Of a stretch of DNA of 64,000 bases, positions 9,370 to 17,840 are shown one piece after another (position 1 is the stretch's first letter; the number at the start of each line of letters is the position of its first letter). Below the pieces are notes generated by a model. The model was not told the origin of the DNA and searched no databases. It saw nothing but the letters and a program-made list of their open reading frames with translations. Both the position numbers and the translations under genes were made by a program. This stretch comes from Desmonostoc muscorum LEGE 12446 (GTDB taxonomy: Bacteria > Cyanobacteriota > Cyanobacteriia > Cyanobacteriales > Nostocaceae): contig NZ_JADEXS020000001.1 in the NCBI RefSeq assembly GCF_015207005.2, positions 4,588,001 to 4,652,000 on the forward strand, written 5' to 3'.

Positions 9370-9717
9370 ATGTCTTCTTCTAATTCCAAATCTTCCGATA
9401 AAAACTTTATCTACCGCGAATTTGGCAACGATAACTCTGCCGCTACAGAAAGACCAATTCCAGAATTGCCCCCACAACAACAAAATCTCAAAGTACAAGC
9501 TTCCCGCAAAGGACGCAAAGGGAAAACCGTCACCGTGATTAGCGGTTTTCAAGCCAAACCAGAAACTTTGGCAGATTTGGTCAAACAGTTGAAAACTCAG
9601 TGTGGTACAGGTGGAACAATTAAAGACAACGAAATTGAAATTCAAGGCGAACACAAGCAGAAAATTGTCGAGATTTTGACTAAGCTTGGTTACAAAGCTA
9701 AAATCAGCGGTGGCTAG
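9370..9717 (+). CDS. SUI1/eIF1-family translation initiation factor homologue (YciH-like)
   Basis: 115 residues. The N-terminal ~40 residues are polar and disordered-looking. The SUI1 domain follows: RKGRKGKTVTVISGFQ, LADLVKQLKTQCGTGGTIKD and the C-terminal IEIQGEHKQKIVEILTKLGY. The conserved glycine-rich CGTGG turn and the QGEH motif are intact. Bacterial YciH resembles eukaryotic eIF1 and can affect start-codon selection, but it is not essential. Transcribed alone, followed by the YqaE-like gene. The start codon is supported by domain alignment only, since the upstream sequence is AT-rich with no strong Shine-Dalgarno. Confidence 0.92.
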   Translation: MSSSNSKSSDKNFIYREFGNDNSAATERPIPELPPQQQNLKVQASRKGRKGKTVTVISGFQAKPETLADLVKQLKTQCGTGGTIKDNEIEIQGEHKQKIVEILTKLGYKAKISGG

Positions 9718-9862
9718 TGTTGAGTGAGTGCGGTTTACCGCATCTCAACCCCAATCTAGATTAAGAGGGTCAATGTTATCTTTGAGAAGTATAAACATGC
9801 TTGAAAAGTGGTGAATAATTTGCCCAACAAGCTGTATTAGATGAGATTAATAGGAGGCTTAA

Positions 9863-10021
9863 ATGGATTTAGTTCGGATTCTGTGTGCAATTTTCCTGCC
9901 CCCTTTAGGAGTTTTTTTGCAAGTAGGTTTTGGTATAGACTTTTGGATTAATATAGTTTTAACGCTGTTTGGTTACATTCCTGGCATTATTCATGCAGTG
10001 TGGATAATTGCTAAGAAATAA
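9863..10021 (+). CDS. Pmp3/YqaE (UPF0057) family small membrane protein
   Basis: 52 residues, short enough to be missed by length cut-offs. A perfect AGGAGG at 9852-9857 sits five bases before the ATG. The protein has the family's two membrane segments and motifs: DLVRILCAIFLPPLGVFLQVG, FWINIVLTLFGYIPGIIHAVW and the terminal IIAKK. Pmp3/YqaE proteins are found in bacteria, fungi and plants (RCI2) and are linked to membrane potential and salt or cold stress. It is 145 bases downstream of the SUI1 gene on the same strand, with its own ribosome site. Confidence 0.93.
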   Translation: MDLVRILCAIFLPPLGVFLQVGFGIDFWINIVLTLFGYIPGIIHAVWIIAKK

Positions 10022-10325
10022 TTCTTTGTAGGGTAAGTTGGATGTACCAATTTCGGCGTTAAAGATGCTGGAGAAGATTTCCGTAGAGGTAATTCATGAA
10101 TTGCCTCTACAAAATGATTAAGACAAAAGTTAAAATAAAAAAGAATAAAATCGTCTTACTAAATTAGTTATCTGAATTGAAATCATAACTGATGATGAGT
10201 TGATTTTCTTCCCATCGTTTCTATCTGGAAGTACTTTTGAAGCAAAATATTAGCGGACGCTCTCAATCTTCAAGTAATTAATATCCGATCTCTGATTGAG
10301 AGAATACGCTACTAATCTTGGTGAA
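10022..10325. other. intergenic region with a GTAGAGG palindrome
   Basis: 304 bases between the YqaE-like gene and the convergent carbonic anhydrase. A near-perfect palindrome at 10083-10110 has ends GTAGAGG and CCTCTAC around AATTCATGAATT, and could end transcription from both sides. The rest is AT-rich and I see nothing else. Confidence 0.6.
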
Positions 10326-11030
10326 TCAAGTAATTATAGTTACTCCTCCCGTATCTAAATCGTAACGACCTCCGACAATTTTTAATTTACCGGACTGTAA
10401 CCGCTCAGTTAAGAGGCGCGATCGCTTCAGTCGTGTAATTTGATATTGCACATTCGCAACCACAGCATTCTCAACCGCGTCCCCTGGCTGAAGTTTGGCA
10501 CTTTTCACAACTGGCTTAATCGCCTCAACAAAGCTACCAATATCACCGAGTAGCGCTTCATTTTTCACTGCGGCGGTTACGGCTCCACATCGCTCATGAC
10601 CCAGCACCATCAGTAGCGGCGTACCTAATAAAGTAACGGCATATTCGATACTACCGAGGGATTCTGGCGTGGCAATATTTCCAGCGAGGCGAACATCAAA
10701 TATGTCTCCGATACCCTGGTCAAAAATAATTTCTGCGGGTACTCGTGAATCCGCACAACTGAGGATAGTTGCAAATGGATGTTGCGCTTGAGCAACTTCC
10801 TGCAACCGAGCCGCAGATTGATCGGGATATTGGGGTTCATGCTGAACAAACCGCTGATTTCCCTGTATCAGTTTTTGCAATGCGTCGTCGGGACTGAGAT
10901 TTTGAGGAGGCAATTCGGCAGCTTTGGCCTGTTCAACTCGCCAGAGGAAATCACTGGCAGTTAGGATCATCCCGAATGCTCCTGTGACCCCTAACTTTAA
11001 AAAGTCACGACGTTCCATGAAATGCTTCAT
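10326..11030 (-). CDS. beta-class carbonic anhydrase with twin-arginine signal peptide
   Basis: About 234 residues from the ATG at 11030. The N-terminus carries a Tat signal, ERRDFLKLG, followed by a hydrophobic stretch and an AKAAE cleavage-like site. So the enzyme is probably exported folded to the periplasm or thylakoid lumen. The beta-CA zinc ligands are visible: Cys and Asp-Arg in SCADSRVPAE, and His and Cys in VLGHERCGAV. It interconverts CO2 and bicarbonate. It is the third gene of an operon after sbtA and sbtB; a GTG start at 11063 would overlap sbtB by 17 bases and read through the same signal. Placing an exported CA with the bicarbonate pump suggests it feeds or recaptures bicarbonate at the membrane. 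EcaB-like periplasmic beta-CAs are the nearest known comparison. Confidence 0.92.
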   Translation of the reverse strand: MKHFMERRDFLKLGVTGAFGMILTASDFLWRVEQAKAAELPPQNLSPDDALQKLIQGNQRFVQHEPQYPDQSAARLQEVAQAQHPFATILSCADSRVPAEIIFDQGIGDIFDVRLAGNIATPESLGSIEYAVTLLGTPLLMVLGHERCGAVTAAVKNEALLGDIGSFVEAIKPVVKSAKLQPGDAVENAVVANVQYQITRLKRSRLLTERLQSGKLKIVGGRYDLDTGGVTIIT

Positions 11031-11046
11031 TGGATTTATAATTCTT

Positions 11047-11358
11047 TTATAATGATGCAACACACTTCATTGAGCGAATTTCCATTACGTCCGAGACGTA
11101 ACAAGTGCCTCCAAACTTGTTGAGTAGTGGTTTAAGGTTTTCCACAACACGCTTGATTTCTTCTGGCATACAAAAGGCGATGATGTAAACATTATCAAGC
11201 ATCGTCATATCTAAATCTTCCGCCGTTCCTCGTAATCCTTTGCCAGCAACATTTCGGATTACAGCATGACCATGTACACCAGACTTGTCTAGAGTATCTA
11301 AAATTTTGCCAAGCTCAAAAGAGTTGGCGATAATTTCTATCTTTTTAACTAGATGCAT
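11047..11358 (-). CDS. sbtB: SbtB, PII-like regulator of bicarbonate transporter SbtA
   Basis: 103 residues from the ATG at 11358, chosen because GGAGGT lies seven bases upstream; the longer frame has no such site and overlaps sbtA. The fold is PII-like: EIIANSFELGKILDTLDKSG, the T-loop region NVAGKGLRGTAEDLD, and NVYIIAFCMPEEIKRVVENLKPLL with GGTCYVSDVMEIRSM. SbtB trimers bind adenine nucleotides (cAMP, AMP, ADP, ATP) and control SbtA. It starts four bases after the sbtA stop. The protein ends MKCVASL and lacks the C-terminal CGPxGC redox motif described for some SbtB proteins, so thiol control by that route is unlikely. Confidence 0.95.
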   Translation of the reverse strand: MHLVKKIEIIANSFELGKILDTLDKSGVHGHAVIRNVAGKGLRGTAEDLDMTMLDNVYIIAFCMPEEIKRVVENLKPLLNKFGGTCYVSDVMEIRSMKCVASL

Positions 11359-11362
11359 GTTA

Positions 11363-12331
11363 TTACCTCCAAAACAGGTTAATTCCGTAGAGATATAACG
11401 GAATTCCCACAATAATATTGAACGGGAATGTGACTGCTAGAGCTGTAGAAACGTACAGGCTTGGGTTTGCTTCTGGAACAGTCATCCGCATAGCAGCTGG
11501 CACAGCAATGTAAGAGGCACTGGCACACAATACCGCGAACAAGAGCGAATCACCCTGAGGCATACCGATGAATTTGGCGATCGCCAACCCAATGCCTGCA
11601 TTAACTATTGGAATTAGTATGGCAAATAAAATCAGAAAAACTCCCGTTTTTTGCAAGTCTTTAATTCTCTTGGCAGCCACTAGTCCCATATCCAGCAGAA
11701 AGAAGCTGAGAACACCATAAAACATCCCCTGAGTGAAGGGTTCTAAAGTCTTCCCACCACGTTCTCCTGTCAAGAAGCCTATTATCAGGCTACCAACCAA
11801 GAGAAAGACTGAACTGTTAAGAAATGCTTCTCGCAAAACTTCTCCCCAAGCAAACTCTCGCTTTTCATCTACGGAGAATAAATTCACTAGGATCAGACCA
11901 ACGATGATGGCTGGAGATTCCATCAGGGCGAGGGCTGCTACCATGTAGCCATCAAAGCCAATACCAAGCTCGTTCAGAAAGGAGCTAGCGGTGATGAAGG
12001 TGACAGCACTGATAGAACCGTATGTTGCAGCGATCGCCGCAGCATCGTAAATAGCTAACTTCAGCTTGAGGATAAAAAATGTGTAAAGGGGGACAAAACA
12101 AGCCATCAACATGGCTGCTGCCAGCGTCAGAACTACTTCCTGAGTGATTCCGCTTTTGACGAGTTCTACCCCTCCTTTAAAACCAATCGATAATAGTAGA
12201 TAAAGCGAAAGCAGTTTCGGCACTGGTGGAGGAATTTCTAGATCTGACTTGACAAAAACGGCAGTCATACCTAAAAAGAAAAACAGGACTGGCGGATTCA
12301 GGATGTTGGATACTATCAAGCTGACATCCAT
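11363..12331 (-). CDS. sbtA: SbtA, sodium-dependent high-affinity bicarbonate transporter
   Basis: 322 residues from the ATG at 12331. AGGAGG lies seven bases upstream; a GTG two codons earlier would sit on top of that site. The protein has the SbtA pattern of about ten membrane helices, with SIGFKGGVELVKSG, AALALMESPAIIVGL, FFLLDMGLVAAKRI and FAVLCASASYIAVPAAMRM. It brings HCO3- into the cytoplasm with Na+ for the carbon-concentrating mechanism. sbtB follows after four bases and the Tat-exported carbonic anhydrase after that, so all three form one operon. A promoter-like TTGACA-N17-ATACAT lies 78-106 bases upstream. Induction by low CO2 is expected from the family. Confidence 0.97.
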   Translation of the reverse strand: MDVSLIVSNILNPPVLFFFLGMTAVFVKSDLEIPPPVPKLLSLYLLLSIGFKGGVELVKSGITQEVVLTLAAAMLMACFVPLYTFFILKLKLAIYDAAAIAATYGSISAVTFITASSFLNELGIGFDGYMVAALALMESPAIIVGLILVNLFSVDEKREFAWGEVLREAFLNSSVFLLVGSLIIGFLTGERGGKTLEPFTQGMFYGVLSFFLLDMGLVAAKRIKDLQKTGVFLILFAILIPIVNAGIGLAIAKFIGMPQGDSLLFAVLCASASYIAVPAAMRMTVPEANPSLYVSTALAVTFPFNIIVGIPLYLYGINLFWR

Positions 12332-12408
12332 TTCCACCCCTCCTGATACTGGTAAAGTTGGGAATTAAAACAATTTGTCATCTGAAAAAATTTAATGGCT
12401 CGATCATG

Positions 12409-12437
12409 ATGTATCGTGTCTTGTTACCCAATGTCAA
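12409..12437 (-). promoter_or_regulatory. candidate promoter of the sbtA-sbtB-CA operon
   Basis: On the minus strand a perfect -35 TTGACA (12432-12437) is followed after 17 bases by ATACAT (12409-12414), a partial match to TATAAT. It lies upstream of sbtA and downstream of the hairpin at 12448-12478. The -10 is weak, so this is tentative. Confidence 0.4.
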
Positions 12438-12447
12438 TCGGGCAATG

Positions 12448-12478
12448 AAAAACTCCACCCGTGAGGGATGGAGTTTTT
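12448..12478 (-). terminator. hairpin with flanking A/T runs, likely terminator
   Basis: AAAAACTCCACCC and GGGATGGAGTTTTT form a 13-bp stem with one bulge and loop GTGA. With T-runs at either end it can end transcripts from both strands. It lies between the leftward carbonic anhydrase gene (ending 12656) and sbtA, so it most likely separates these two units. Confidence 0.6.
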
Positions 12479-12625
12479 GGGAGTGGGGAGTGGGGAGTGG
12501 GGAGTGGGGGAGATGAGGGGGATGAGGGGGATGAGGGAGTGGGGGAGGAGATTATAAAAAAGCTTCCCACACCTCCCAGACCTGACAATGCCCCACTGCC
12601 CACTCCCTACTCCCTACTCCCCACC
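12479..12625. repeat. inverted pair of heptamer repeat blocks
   Basis: A G-rich block (GGGAGTG units with GATGAGG variants, about 12479-12548) is followed by a C-rich block (CCCACTC/CCCTACT, about 12583-12625), so the two can pair into a long imperfect hairpin. It lies in the carbonic anhydrase to sbtA spacer. Confidence 0.7.
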
Positions 12626-12655
12626 TTCACCAGCCATTTTTGGCTTGACAGAGTA

Positions 12656-13303
12656 CTACTGTATATTCCATTCCAAAAGCAAGGGACAGTTATGCAATTG
12701 CCATTCCAAGGTTGAAACGTTCAAATCTTTGATTAATCCAGTACTGATATTTAGTACCCAGCCATGAACCATAGGCGCTTTTGGCGTATAAAGTACCTGA
12801 CGCATGATCGAAGTTTGGTAAAGATTTTTCACTTGCGCCGCAACGTTCATTTCCGCCAAACGGTTCAGACGTTCTTCTCTTGTTGGTAAGGCATCAATTT
12901 CTGCTTTTTTTTGTAAATACAATTCCCGAATTGGATTTACCCAGTTATCAATAATGCCGATGGTTTTCCATTCTAAAGCCGCCTTAATTCCTCCACAATC
13001 GTAGTGACCACAAACGATAATGTGTTCTACTTTCAGATGTAGAATTGCATATTCTAAAACTGCTAAAAAGTTAATATCTGTCAGAGAAACTTGATTAGCA
13101 ATATTACGATGTACAAATAACTCTCCCGGTTCTGTACGGGTAAAGTTTGTTAAGGGCAAACGACTATCAGAACAACCGATATACAGAAAGGGTGGTGTTT
13201 GTCCGTCAGATAATTCTTCAAAGTAGTTCGGGTTTAGAGCCAGTTTCTCGGCAACCCAAGCCTGATTATTTCTGAAGAGTTGATTAAGGCTGTTATATTT
13301 CAT
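12656..13303 (-). CDS. beta-class carbonic anhydrase, cytoplasmic type
   Basis: 215 residues, without a signal peptide. Zinc-site motifs are YIGCSDSRLP (Cys, Asp, Arg) and IIVCGHYDCGGIKAAL (His, Cys). The helical insertion NWVNPIRELYLQKK and the C-terminal VHGWVLNISTGLIKDLNV match plant- and E. coli-type beta-CAs. This is a different subclass from the Tat-exported enzyme next door, so the locus encodes one cytoplasmic and one exported enzyme. A cytoplasmic or carboxysome-associated role is possible, but it lacks the long C-terminal extension of CcaA. It is transcribed leftward, ahead of a terminator-like hairpin, so probably as its own unit. Confidence 0.93.
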   Translation of the reverse strand: MKYNSLNQLFRNNQAWVAEKLALNPNYFEELSDGQTPPFLYIGCSDSRLPLTNFTRTEPGELFVHRNIANQVSLTDINFLAVLEYAILHLKVEHIIVCGHYDCGGIKAALEWKTIGIIDNWVNPIRELYLQKKAEIDALPTREERLNRLAEMNVAAQVKNLYQTSIMRQVLYTPKAPMVHGWVLNISTGLIKDLNVSTLEWQLHNCPLLLEWNIQ

Positions 13304-13855
13304 TCTTTCATCAAATTGAAGAAGAATTCAGAATGGGCTACGCCCCGCTGCGCTCACAGGAGTCAGAATTCAGGAGTCAGTTCTACTGAATACTTAACTC
13401 CATTCTGATGACTGATGCTTTGATTCTGTATTTTATAGATATTTTAGCTGATTTACATTTATTTATAAAGCAATATCAAATTCTTCAGATCTAAAATTTT
13501 TCTAAAGCTGAAAATTAGGATTTTTGTATAAATTTAGATTATCGATTTTTAATCTTCGTATATAACCGTACTTAATTATTTCCAATCAACAATATACCCG
13601 AATTATTAAATAATTCGGGTATCTCAATTTGACAATTTTTACAAATAAAATACGATTGCCATAGCATGTCTAGATATTTTTACAGAGCAGACAAACTTAA
13701 GTGTTAAGCTAACGTAACAAGGATGGAAAATTCCAGATTGAAACATTTAATACCACTTGGAAAAATGATTGCGATAGATGGATTCACAGAACCCTTTAAA
13801 AGAAATCAATTCTCAATCCAAAATCCAAAATTCAAAATCCAAAATGGTATCAGTT
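13304..13855. other. intergenic region with dispersed repeat and a perfect palindrome
   Basis: 552 bases. It contains a dispersed repeat at about 13325-13390 (GAATGGGCTACGCCCCGCTG core, flanked by GGAGTCAGAATTCAG) that recurs inverted near 42840-42890. It also holds the palindrome at 13594-13622 and AATCCAAAAT-type repeats near 13815-13845. No gene was seen. Confidence 0.6.
13594..13622. repeat. perfect 14-bp inverted repeat with one-base spacer
   Basis: Arms ATACCCGAATTATT and AATAATTCGGGTAT separated by one A. It lies downstream of the small gene at 13856-14107 and upstream of the carbonic anhydrase. It could be a terminator or an operator for a dimeric regulator; no poly-T follows on either strand. 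Confidence 0.6.
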
Positions 13856-14107
13856 TCAATCAGGGGCAACGACTTTGCTACCGTTATGATGGTTGATTGA
13901 CCAACGGTGATCGACACCCAGAGAAGAAAACTGACAAATTTCTTCTAGTCGTTTTTGTTGCACAGCAGCTTTCCGGAGAGTAATAATTAGCTGATTCACC
14001 TGATGCCGTAAATCGGGATTATCGTTTACTGCTGACATTGTTTGTCTTTCTAAAAGTTGAAGTATAAGTTCGTAGTGGATAGGTGAAGGTAGGGGAATTT
14101 GCTCCAT
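13856..14107 (-). CDS. small hypothetical protein
   Basis: 83 residues from the ATG at 14107; a TTG 21 bases upstream would extend it, but the ATG is the better start. The sequence (MEQIPLPSPIHYELILQLLERQTM, then RHQVNQLIITLRKAAVQQKRLEEIC) is mostly helical and ends in a polar His/Asn/Gly tail. No signal or membrane segment. I recognise no family. It is a single gene between trpC and the carbonic anhydrase, with a perfect inverted repeat ~230 bases past its end. The composition resembles real cyanobacterial small proteins. Confidence 0.55.
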   Translation of the reverse strand: MEQIPLPSPIHYELILQLLERQTMSAVNDNPDLRHQVNQLIITLRKAAVQQKRLEEICQFSSLGVDHRWSINHHNGSKVVAPD

Positions 14108-14317
14108 GAAGTTAGAATTTAATTTCAAATTTGGGATTTTTTATGAGTCAGAGTTTGTCTCTTGTTAATGAATTGTTACATAAGAAATAACTAATTGTTT
14201 AGGGCTTTGATTTCCCTAACGATGAAGATTTGGCAAAGATATTGCTGATATTAGGCAGCAAAATGCTGTATATCCACGTATAGTATGCCCAATTGTCTAA
14301 CTTTTATGTGCAGTGAC

Positions 14318-14346
14318 CCTGCAAACAGCAGGGTGAGTGTTTTTTT
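14318..14346 (+). terminator. hairpin plus T-run just past trpC, plus-strand orientation
   Basis: CCCTGC-AAACA-GCAGGG followed by TGAGTG and seven Ts. As an intrinsic terminator it works on the plus strand, facing trpC; for the leftward trpC mRNA it would be a 3' hairpin right after the stop codon. The function is uncertain. Confidence 0.4.
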
Positions 14347-15235
14347 AGAAATTCCTGGGCAACAGAGGAGCGATCGCAGCGCCGGGATCTGGTTGTTTAA
14401 CTAAAGATTCTCCAATGAGTACAGCGGATGCACCTGCTTGAACTACCAAACTCAAGTCATCTGGTTTGTGTAGTCCCGACTCGCTGACAACGAGGATGTT
14501 TTTCTGTTGCATTTGGCTACCTCTTGCAGCCAAAAGTTGGCAAGTAGTTTCGAGGTCAACAGAAAAATCTTCCAAATTGCGATTGTTGATTCCAACTAAG
14601 GAGACCCCATCTAAGGCTAACACACGGTCAAGTTCTGCCAAACTGTGGACTTCAATCAAGGCAGTCATTTTCAGGTTGTTGGCAATTTTCAGGAAGTATT
14701 GCAAATCTTTATCGTTGAGGATAGCCGCAATCAACAAAATGGCATCAGCACCTTGAATTCGTGCCAAGTACATCTGGTACGGATAGATGATAAAATCTTT
14801 GCACAGTAGGGGCAAATCTACCGCAGCGCGAATCTTGGCTAAATTGTCAAAGCTGCCCTGAAAAAATTTGGCATCTGTCAAAACAGAAAGACAGCTGGCA
14901 CCACCTTGATCATAGGATTGGGCGATCGCTACTGGATCAAAATCTGCTCTTAAAACCCCTTTGCTGGGAGAAGCTTTTTTCACTTCCGCAATCACTGCTG
15001 GCTTTGTTTTCCCTTGGCGCAAAGCCGCAACAAAATCACGGGTTGGCGGTGCGGAAAGTACCTGATGTTGCAATTCTCGTAAAGGTAACCTTTCCCGCAT
15101 TTGGTCAACTTCTACTTCTTTATGCCAGACAATTTCCTCCAAAATATTGTTTGGTTCTGAATTAGGCACGGCAGCCTGATAACGCAACATGGATACAGCA
15201 ATAGCTGGATTAGGTGAACGGCGACGGATTTGCAT
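14345..15235 (-). CDS. trpC: indole-3-glycerol phosphate synthase
   Basis: 296 residues from the ATG at 15235. The frame stays open farther upstream, but there it is translated heptamer repeat ([11 protein letters not shown]), so it is excluded. The TIM-barrel enzyme closes CdRP to indole-3-glycerol phosphate in tryptophan synthesis. Motifs are [16 protein letters not shown] (catalytic Lys), [46 protein letters not shown] and VVSESGL. The ~40-residue N-terminal lead is usual in cyanobacteria. lpdA lies upstream in the same direction, separated by the repeat array; this lpdA-trpC pairing is, as I recall, common in Nostocales. Confidence 0.96.
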   Translation of the reverse strand: MQIRRRSPNPAIAVSMLRYQAAVPNSEPNNILEEIVWHKEVEVDQMRERLPLRELQHQVLSAPPTRDFVAALRQGKTKPAVIAEVKKASPSKGVLRADFDPVAIAQSYDQGGASCLSVLTDAKFFQGSFDNLAKIRAAVDLPLLCKDFIIYPYQMYLARIQGADAILLIAAILNDKDLQYFLKIANNLKMTALIEVHSLAELDRVLALDGVSLVGINNRNLEDFSVDLETTCQLLAARGSQMQQKNILVVSESGLHKPDDLSLVVQAGASAVLIGESLVKQPDPGAAIAPLLPRNF

Positions 15236-15238
15236 AAA

Positions 15239-15363
15239 TTGGGGATTGGGGAGTGGGGAGTGGGGAGTGGGAATGGGGACTGGGGACTGGGGACTGGGGA
15301 CTGGGGACTGGGGACTGGGGAAGAATTCTTCCCAATCCCCAGTACCCAATACCCAATCCCCAA
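15239..15363. repeat. heptamer repeat array, inverted arrangement
   Basis: G-rich units (GGGGAGT, then GGGGACT at least six times, about 15241-15320) followed by C-rich CCCCAGT/CCCAATA units (about 15330-15363). It fills the gap between lpdA and trpC and could fold into a hairpin inside the mRNA. Confidence 0.8.
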
Positions 15364-15366
15364 TCC

Positions 15367-16797
15367 CTAAATAGCGATCGCTCGTTTATAAGCTTCGTCT
15401 AGGACTTCTGAAAGTGTTGGGTGGGCGTGGACTAGATGGGCGAGATTTTGGACAGATTGACGGTTAGCGATCGCGGCTGACGCTTCGTGAATTAAGTCTG
15501 AGGCGTGGAGTCCAAAAATATGGACGCCCAAGACTTCTCCTGTGTCTTTGCGATAGATCACCTTGGCAATACCGTCGGCTTCATTTTCTGCTAACGCTTT
15601 GGAATTTCCTTTGTAATAACTCCTACTGGTGGCGATTTCAAAGCCTTCGGTTTGTCCCAATTCCTTAGCTGCTGTTTCTGTTAAGCCCACATAGCTAACC
15701 TCTGGGTGGGTAAACGCCGCTGCGGGGATGCTGCGATAGTCTACTATCTTCTCCCTGCCAACTATGTTTTCCACCGCGATGATGCCTTGAGCAGAAGCGG
15801 CATGTGCTAACATCATTTTGCCATTACCGTCACCAATTGCCCAGAGATGCGGCACTACTTCGCCTGCTGACAATACTGCCATGCGATCGTCAACTGGGAT
15901 AAAGTTCCGGCGATCGAGTTCTACGCCTACAGACTCTAAACCAAGATTTTGCGTCGCTGGGATGCGTCCTGTAGCCACCAAGCAAGCATCTACTTCGATG
16001 ACCTCTACATCTTCTTTGGTTTTGAAATCTGCTAATTCAATGACCACTGGTGAACCGGGGATGACTTTTTTGGCGTATATCCCCACTTTGGTTTCAATAT
16101 CGCGGGGAGTAATCAGCACCCGTTCAGCCAGTTTGGCAATGTCCCGGTCAAATCCTGGCATTAACTGATCTAGGGCTTCAATCAAGGTGATTTCACAGCC
16201 CAAAGCTGAGTAAATATCAGAAAATTCCAAGCCGATGTAACCACTGCCAATAATTGCTACCCACTCTGGTAGTGATTCCAACTTCACACCTTGATCGCTG
16301 GTGAAGACAGTTTTGCCATCTACTTCAATTCCTGGAGGGACAAAAGGAATTGAACCAGGGGAAAGGATAATGTCTTTGGCTGTGATGGTTTTTTCGCCGC
16401 CGTCTCCAGCGATGGAGACTTTTTGTGTGCCGGCGATTTTTCCCCAGCCTTTGATGATATCGACTCCCAGACGTTTGAGACTGTTTGTTAAGTCGCCTTG
16501 AATCTTCGAGACAAGATTGGTAGCATGATTGGCGATCGCTTGGCGATCGAATTCCACGCTACCAACTTGAATTCCCAGTGACTTGAGGTGGTGGGCATTT
16601 CGTAACTCCCGCACACGTCCAGATGCTGCTAACAGTGCTTTAGAAGGAATACAGCCGCGATTAACACAGGTTCCTCCCATATCAGCAGCTTCAATAATCG
16701 CTGTTTTTAAACCGCAACTCACGGCGTGTAGGGCTGCGCCATGTCCGCCCACACCAGCGCCGATAATTACTAAATCGTAATCAAATTCTTGACTCAC
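15367..16797 (-). CDS. lpdA: dihydrolipoyl dehydrogenase
   Basis: 476 residues, the full length. It is the E3 flavoenzyme that reoxidises dihydrolipoamide for pyruvate dehydrogenase and glycine decarboxylase. The FAD fold opens with [17 protein letters not shown]; the redox disulfide motif is [15 protein letters not shown]; the NAD-binding fold is [16 protein letters not shown]; the FAD site is [15 protein letters not shown]; and the C-terminal active-site His-Glu is [14 protein letters not shown]. All catalytic residues are present. It lies upstream of trpC with only a repeat array between them. Confidence 0.96.
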   Translation of the reverse strand: MSQEFDYDLVIIGAGVGGHGAALHAVSCGLKTAIIEAADMGGTCVNRGCIPSKALLAASGRVRELRNAHHLKSLGIQVGSVEFDRQAIANHATNLVSKIQGDLTNSLKRLGVDIIKGWGKIAGTQKVSIAGDGGEKTITAKDIILSPGSIPFVPPGIEVDGKTVFTSDQGVKLESLPEWVAIIGSGYIGLEFSDIYSALGCEITLIEALDQLMPGFDRDIAKLAERVLITPRDIETKVGIYAKKVIPGSPVVIELADFKTKEDVEVIEVDACLVATGRIPATQNLGLESVGVELDRRNFIPVDDRMAVLSAGEVVPHLWAIGDGNGKMMLAHAASAQGIIAVENIVGREKIVDYRSIPAAAFTHPEVSYVGLTETAAKELGQTEGFEIATSRSYYKGNSKALAENEADGIAKVIYRKDTGEVLGVHIFGLHASDLIHEASAAIANRQSVQNLAHLVHAHPTLSEVLDEAYKRAIAI

Positions 16798-17222
16798 GTT
16801 AGTTTCCCCGTGTGCTTCGCCTATTTATTCTCAACTTGACCGACAATCAACGCAACCCCTTTAACAGTTATCAGTTATCGGTTGTGAGTTTCGTTGCTGG
16901 GTTTAAGCCCCTACTACATAGTTACCAGTTATCAGCGATCGTTGAACACCAAGAACTGGTAACTGATTTCAATACCCCACCATACGCCTGATAACTGTTC
17001 ACTGAATTTTATCTTTGGATGTTGCTAATTCACTCAAATTATGATTCAGGCCGCAATGGCTAAAAGATGGATGTTTTCAGTAATTATAATCAAATCCACA
17101 TACTTATTTTTTTTATACTGTCAAGGGAGTGGGGAGTGGGGAGTGGGGAGTGTGGGAGATGGGGAGAAGTTGCAGCAGTTTTTCCCCTGCGCCTCCACTT
17201 TCTTGTTCTGATTCCTGAATTC
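16798..17222. other. intergenic region with repeats
   Basis: 425 bases with TATCAGTTATC-type direct repeats (about 16865-16995), one HIP1-like site and a short GGGAGTGGGGAGTG block at about 17127-17160. No gene was seen. Confidence 0.55.
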
Positions 17223-17840
17223 TTAATTTTGATTTTGATCGCGATCGTCAAGCATGACAGATGCTTGTCGCTTAGCGTGAATGTTTTTCATATGCTTTTT
17301 CACGGTATTGATAGTTATGTAAAGCTTACTAGCAATTTCTTTGTAGGTGTAGTTGTTTCTGTAGAGGAACCAAATTTCTGCTTCTCGTCGCGTCAGTTCA
17401 AATTTTTTAACTTCGGTGAGGGCGACATGTTTGAGACACTCGTATTTATTTTGTATGGTTACCAATAAACAAGGTAGATCAAATCCGTCTAAATCAAGTA
17501 GTCTGACTCGAATCCTAAAAATATTTGATTTGTCAAGGACAATTTCATCTGAAACAATAATCAATTTATCAGCAAGCCAAGACTGGTTGCTTAGCAATGA
17601 TTCACAAAGATTCCAGATAGCTGACGGTGCAAAATTATCGTGACAATTTTCGGGATTCAATTGACAACAAATTTGATTAGCAGATGCGTTAGCATGAAGT
17701 ACTTTTCCAGCCTGATTTAAAATTAAAAGACCATCCTCTAACCCTTCGATTACTTCTTGCAAAAAATCAGCTCGCTTTGAGTCATAGTTAATATTTTCTT
17801 GCCGTTGTGTTTCAATTAATGTCTTTGTTAGAGTTATCAT
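17223..17840 (-). CDS. PAS-domain LuxR-family transcriptional regulator
   Basis: 205 residues. A PAS-like domain occupies about residues 25-130 (QEVIEGLEDGLLILNQAGKVLHANASAN). A LuxR-type helix-turn-helix follows at the C-terminus: LTRREAEIWFLYRNNYTYKEIASKLYITINTVKKHMKNIH, here read in parts: LTRREAEI, TYKEIASKLYI and TINTVKKHMKNIH. There is no receiver domain, so the input is probably a ligand or redox signal sensed by PAS. Such regulators (PedR-like and relatives) occur in cyanobacteria. It stands alone and is divergent from the ureohydrolase gene ~670 bases away. Target unknown. Confidence 0.9.
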   Translation of the reverse strand: MITLTKTLIETQRQENINYDSKRADFLQEVIEGLEDGLLILNQAGKVLHANASANQICCQLNPENCHDNFAPSAIWNLCESLLSNQSWLADKLIIVSDEIVLDKSNIFRIRVRLLDLDGFDLPCLLVTIQNKYECLKHVALTEVKKFELTRREAEIWFLYRNNYTYKEIASKLYITINTVKKHMKNIHAKRQASVMLDDRDQNQN

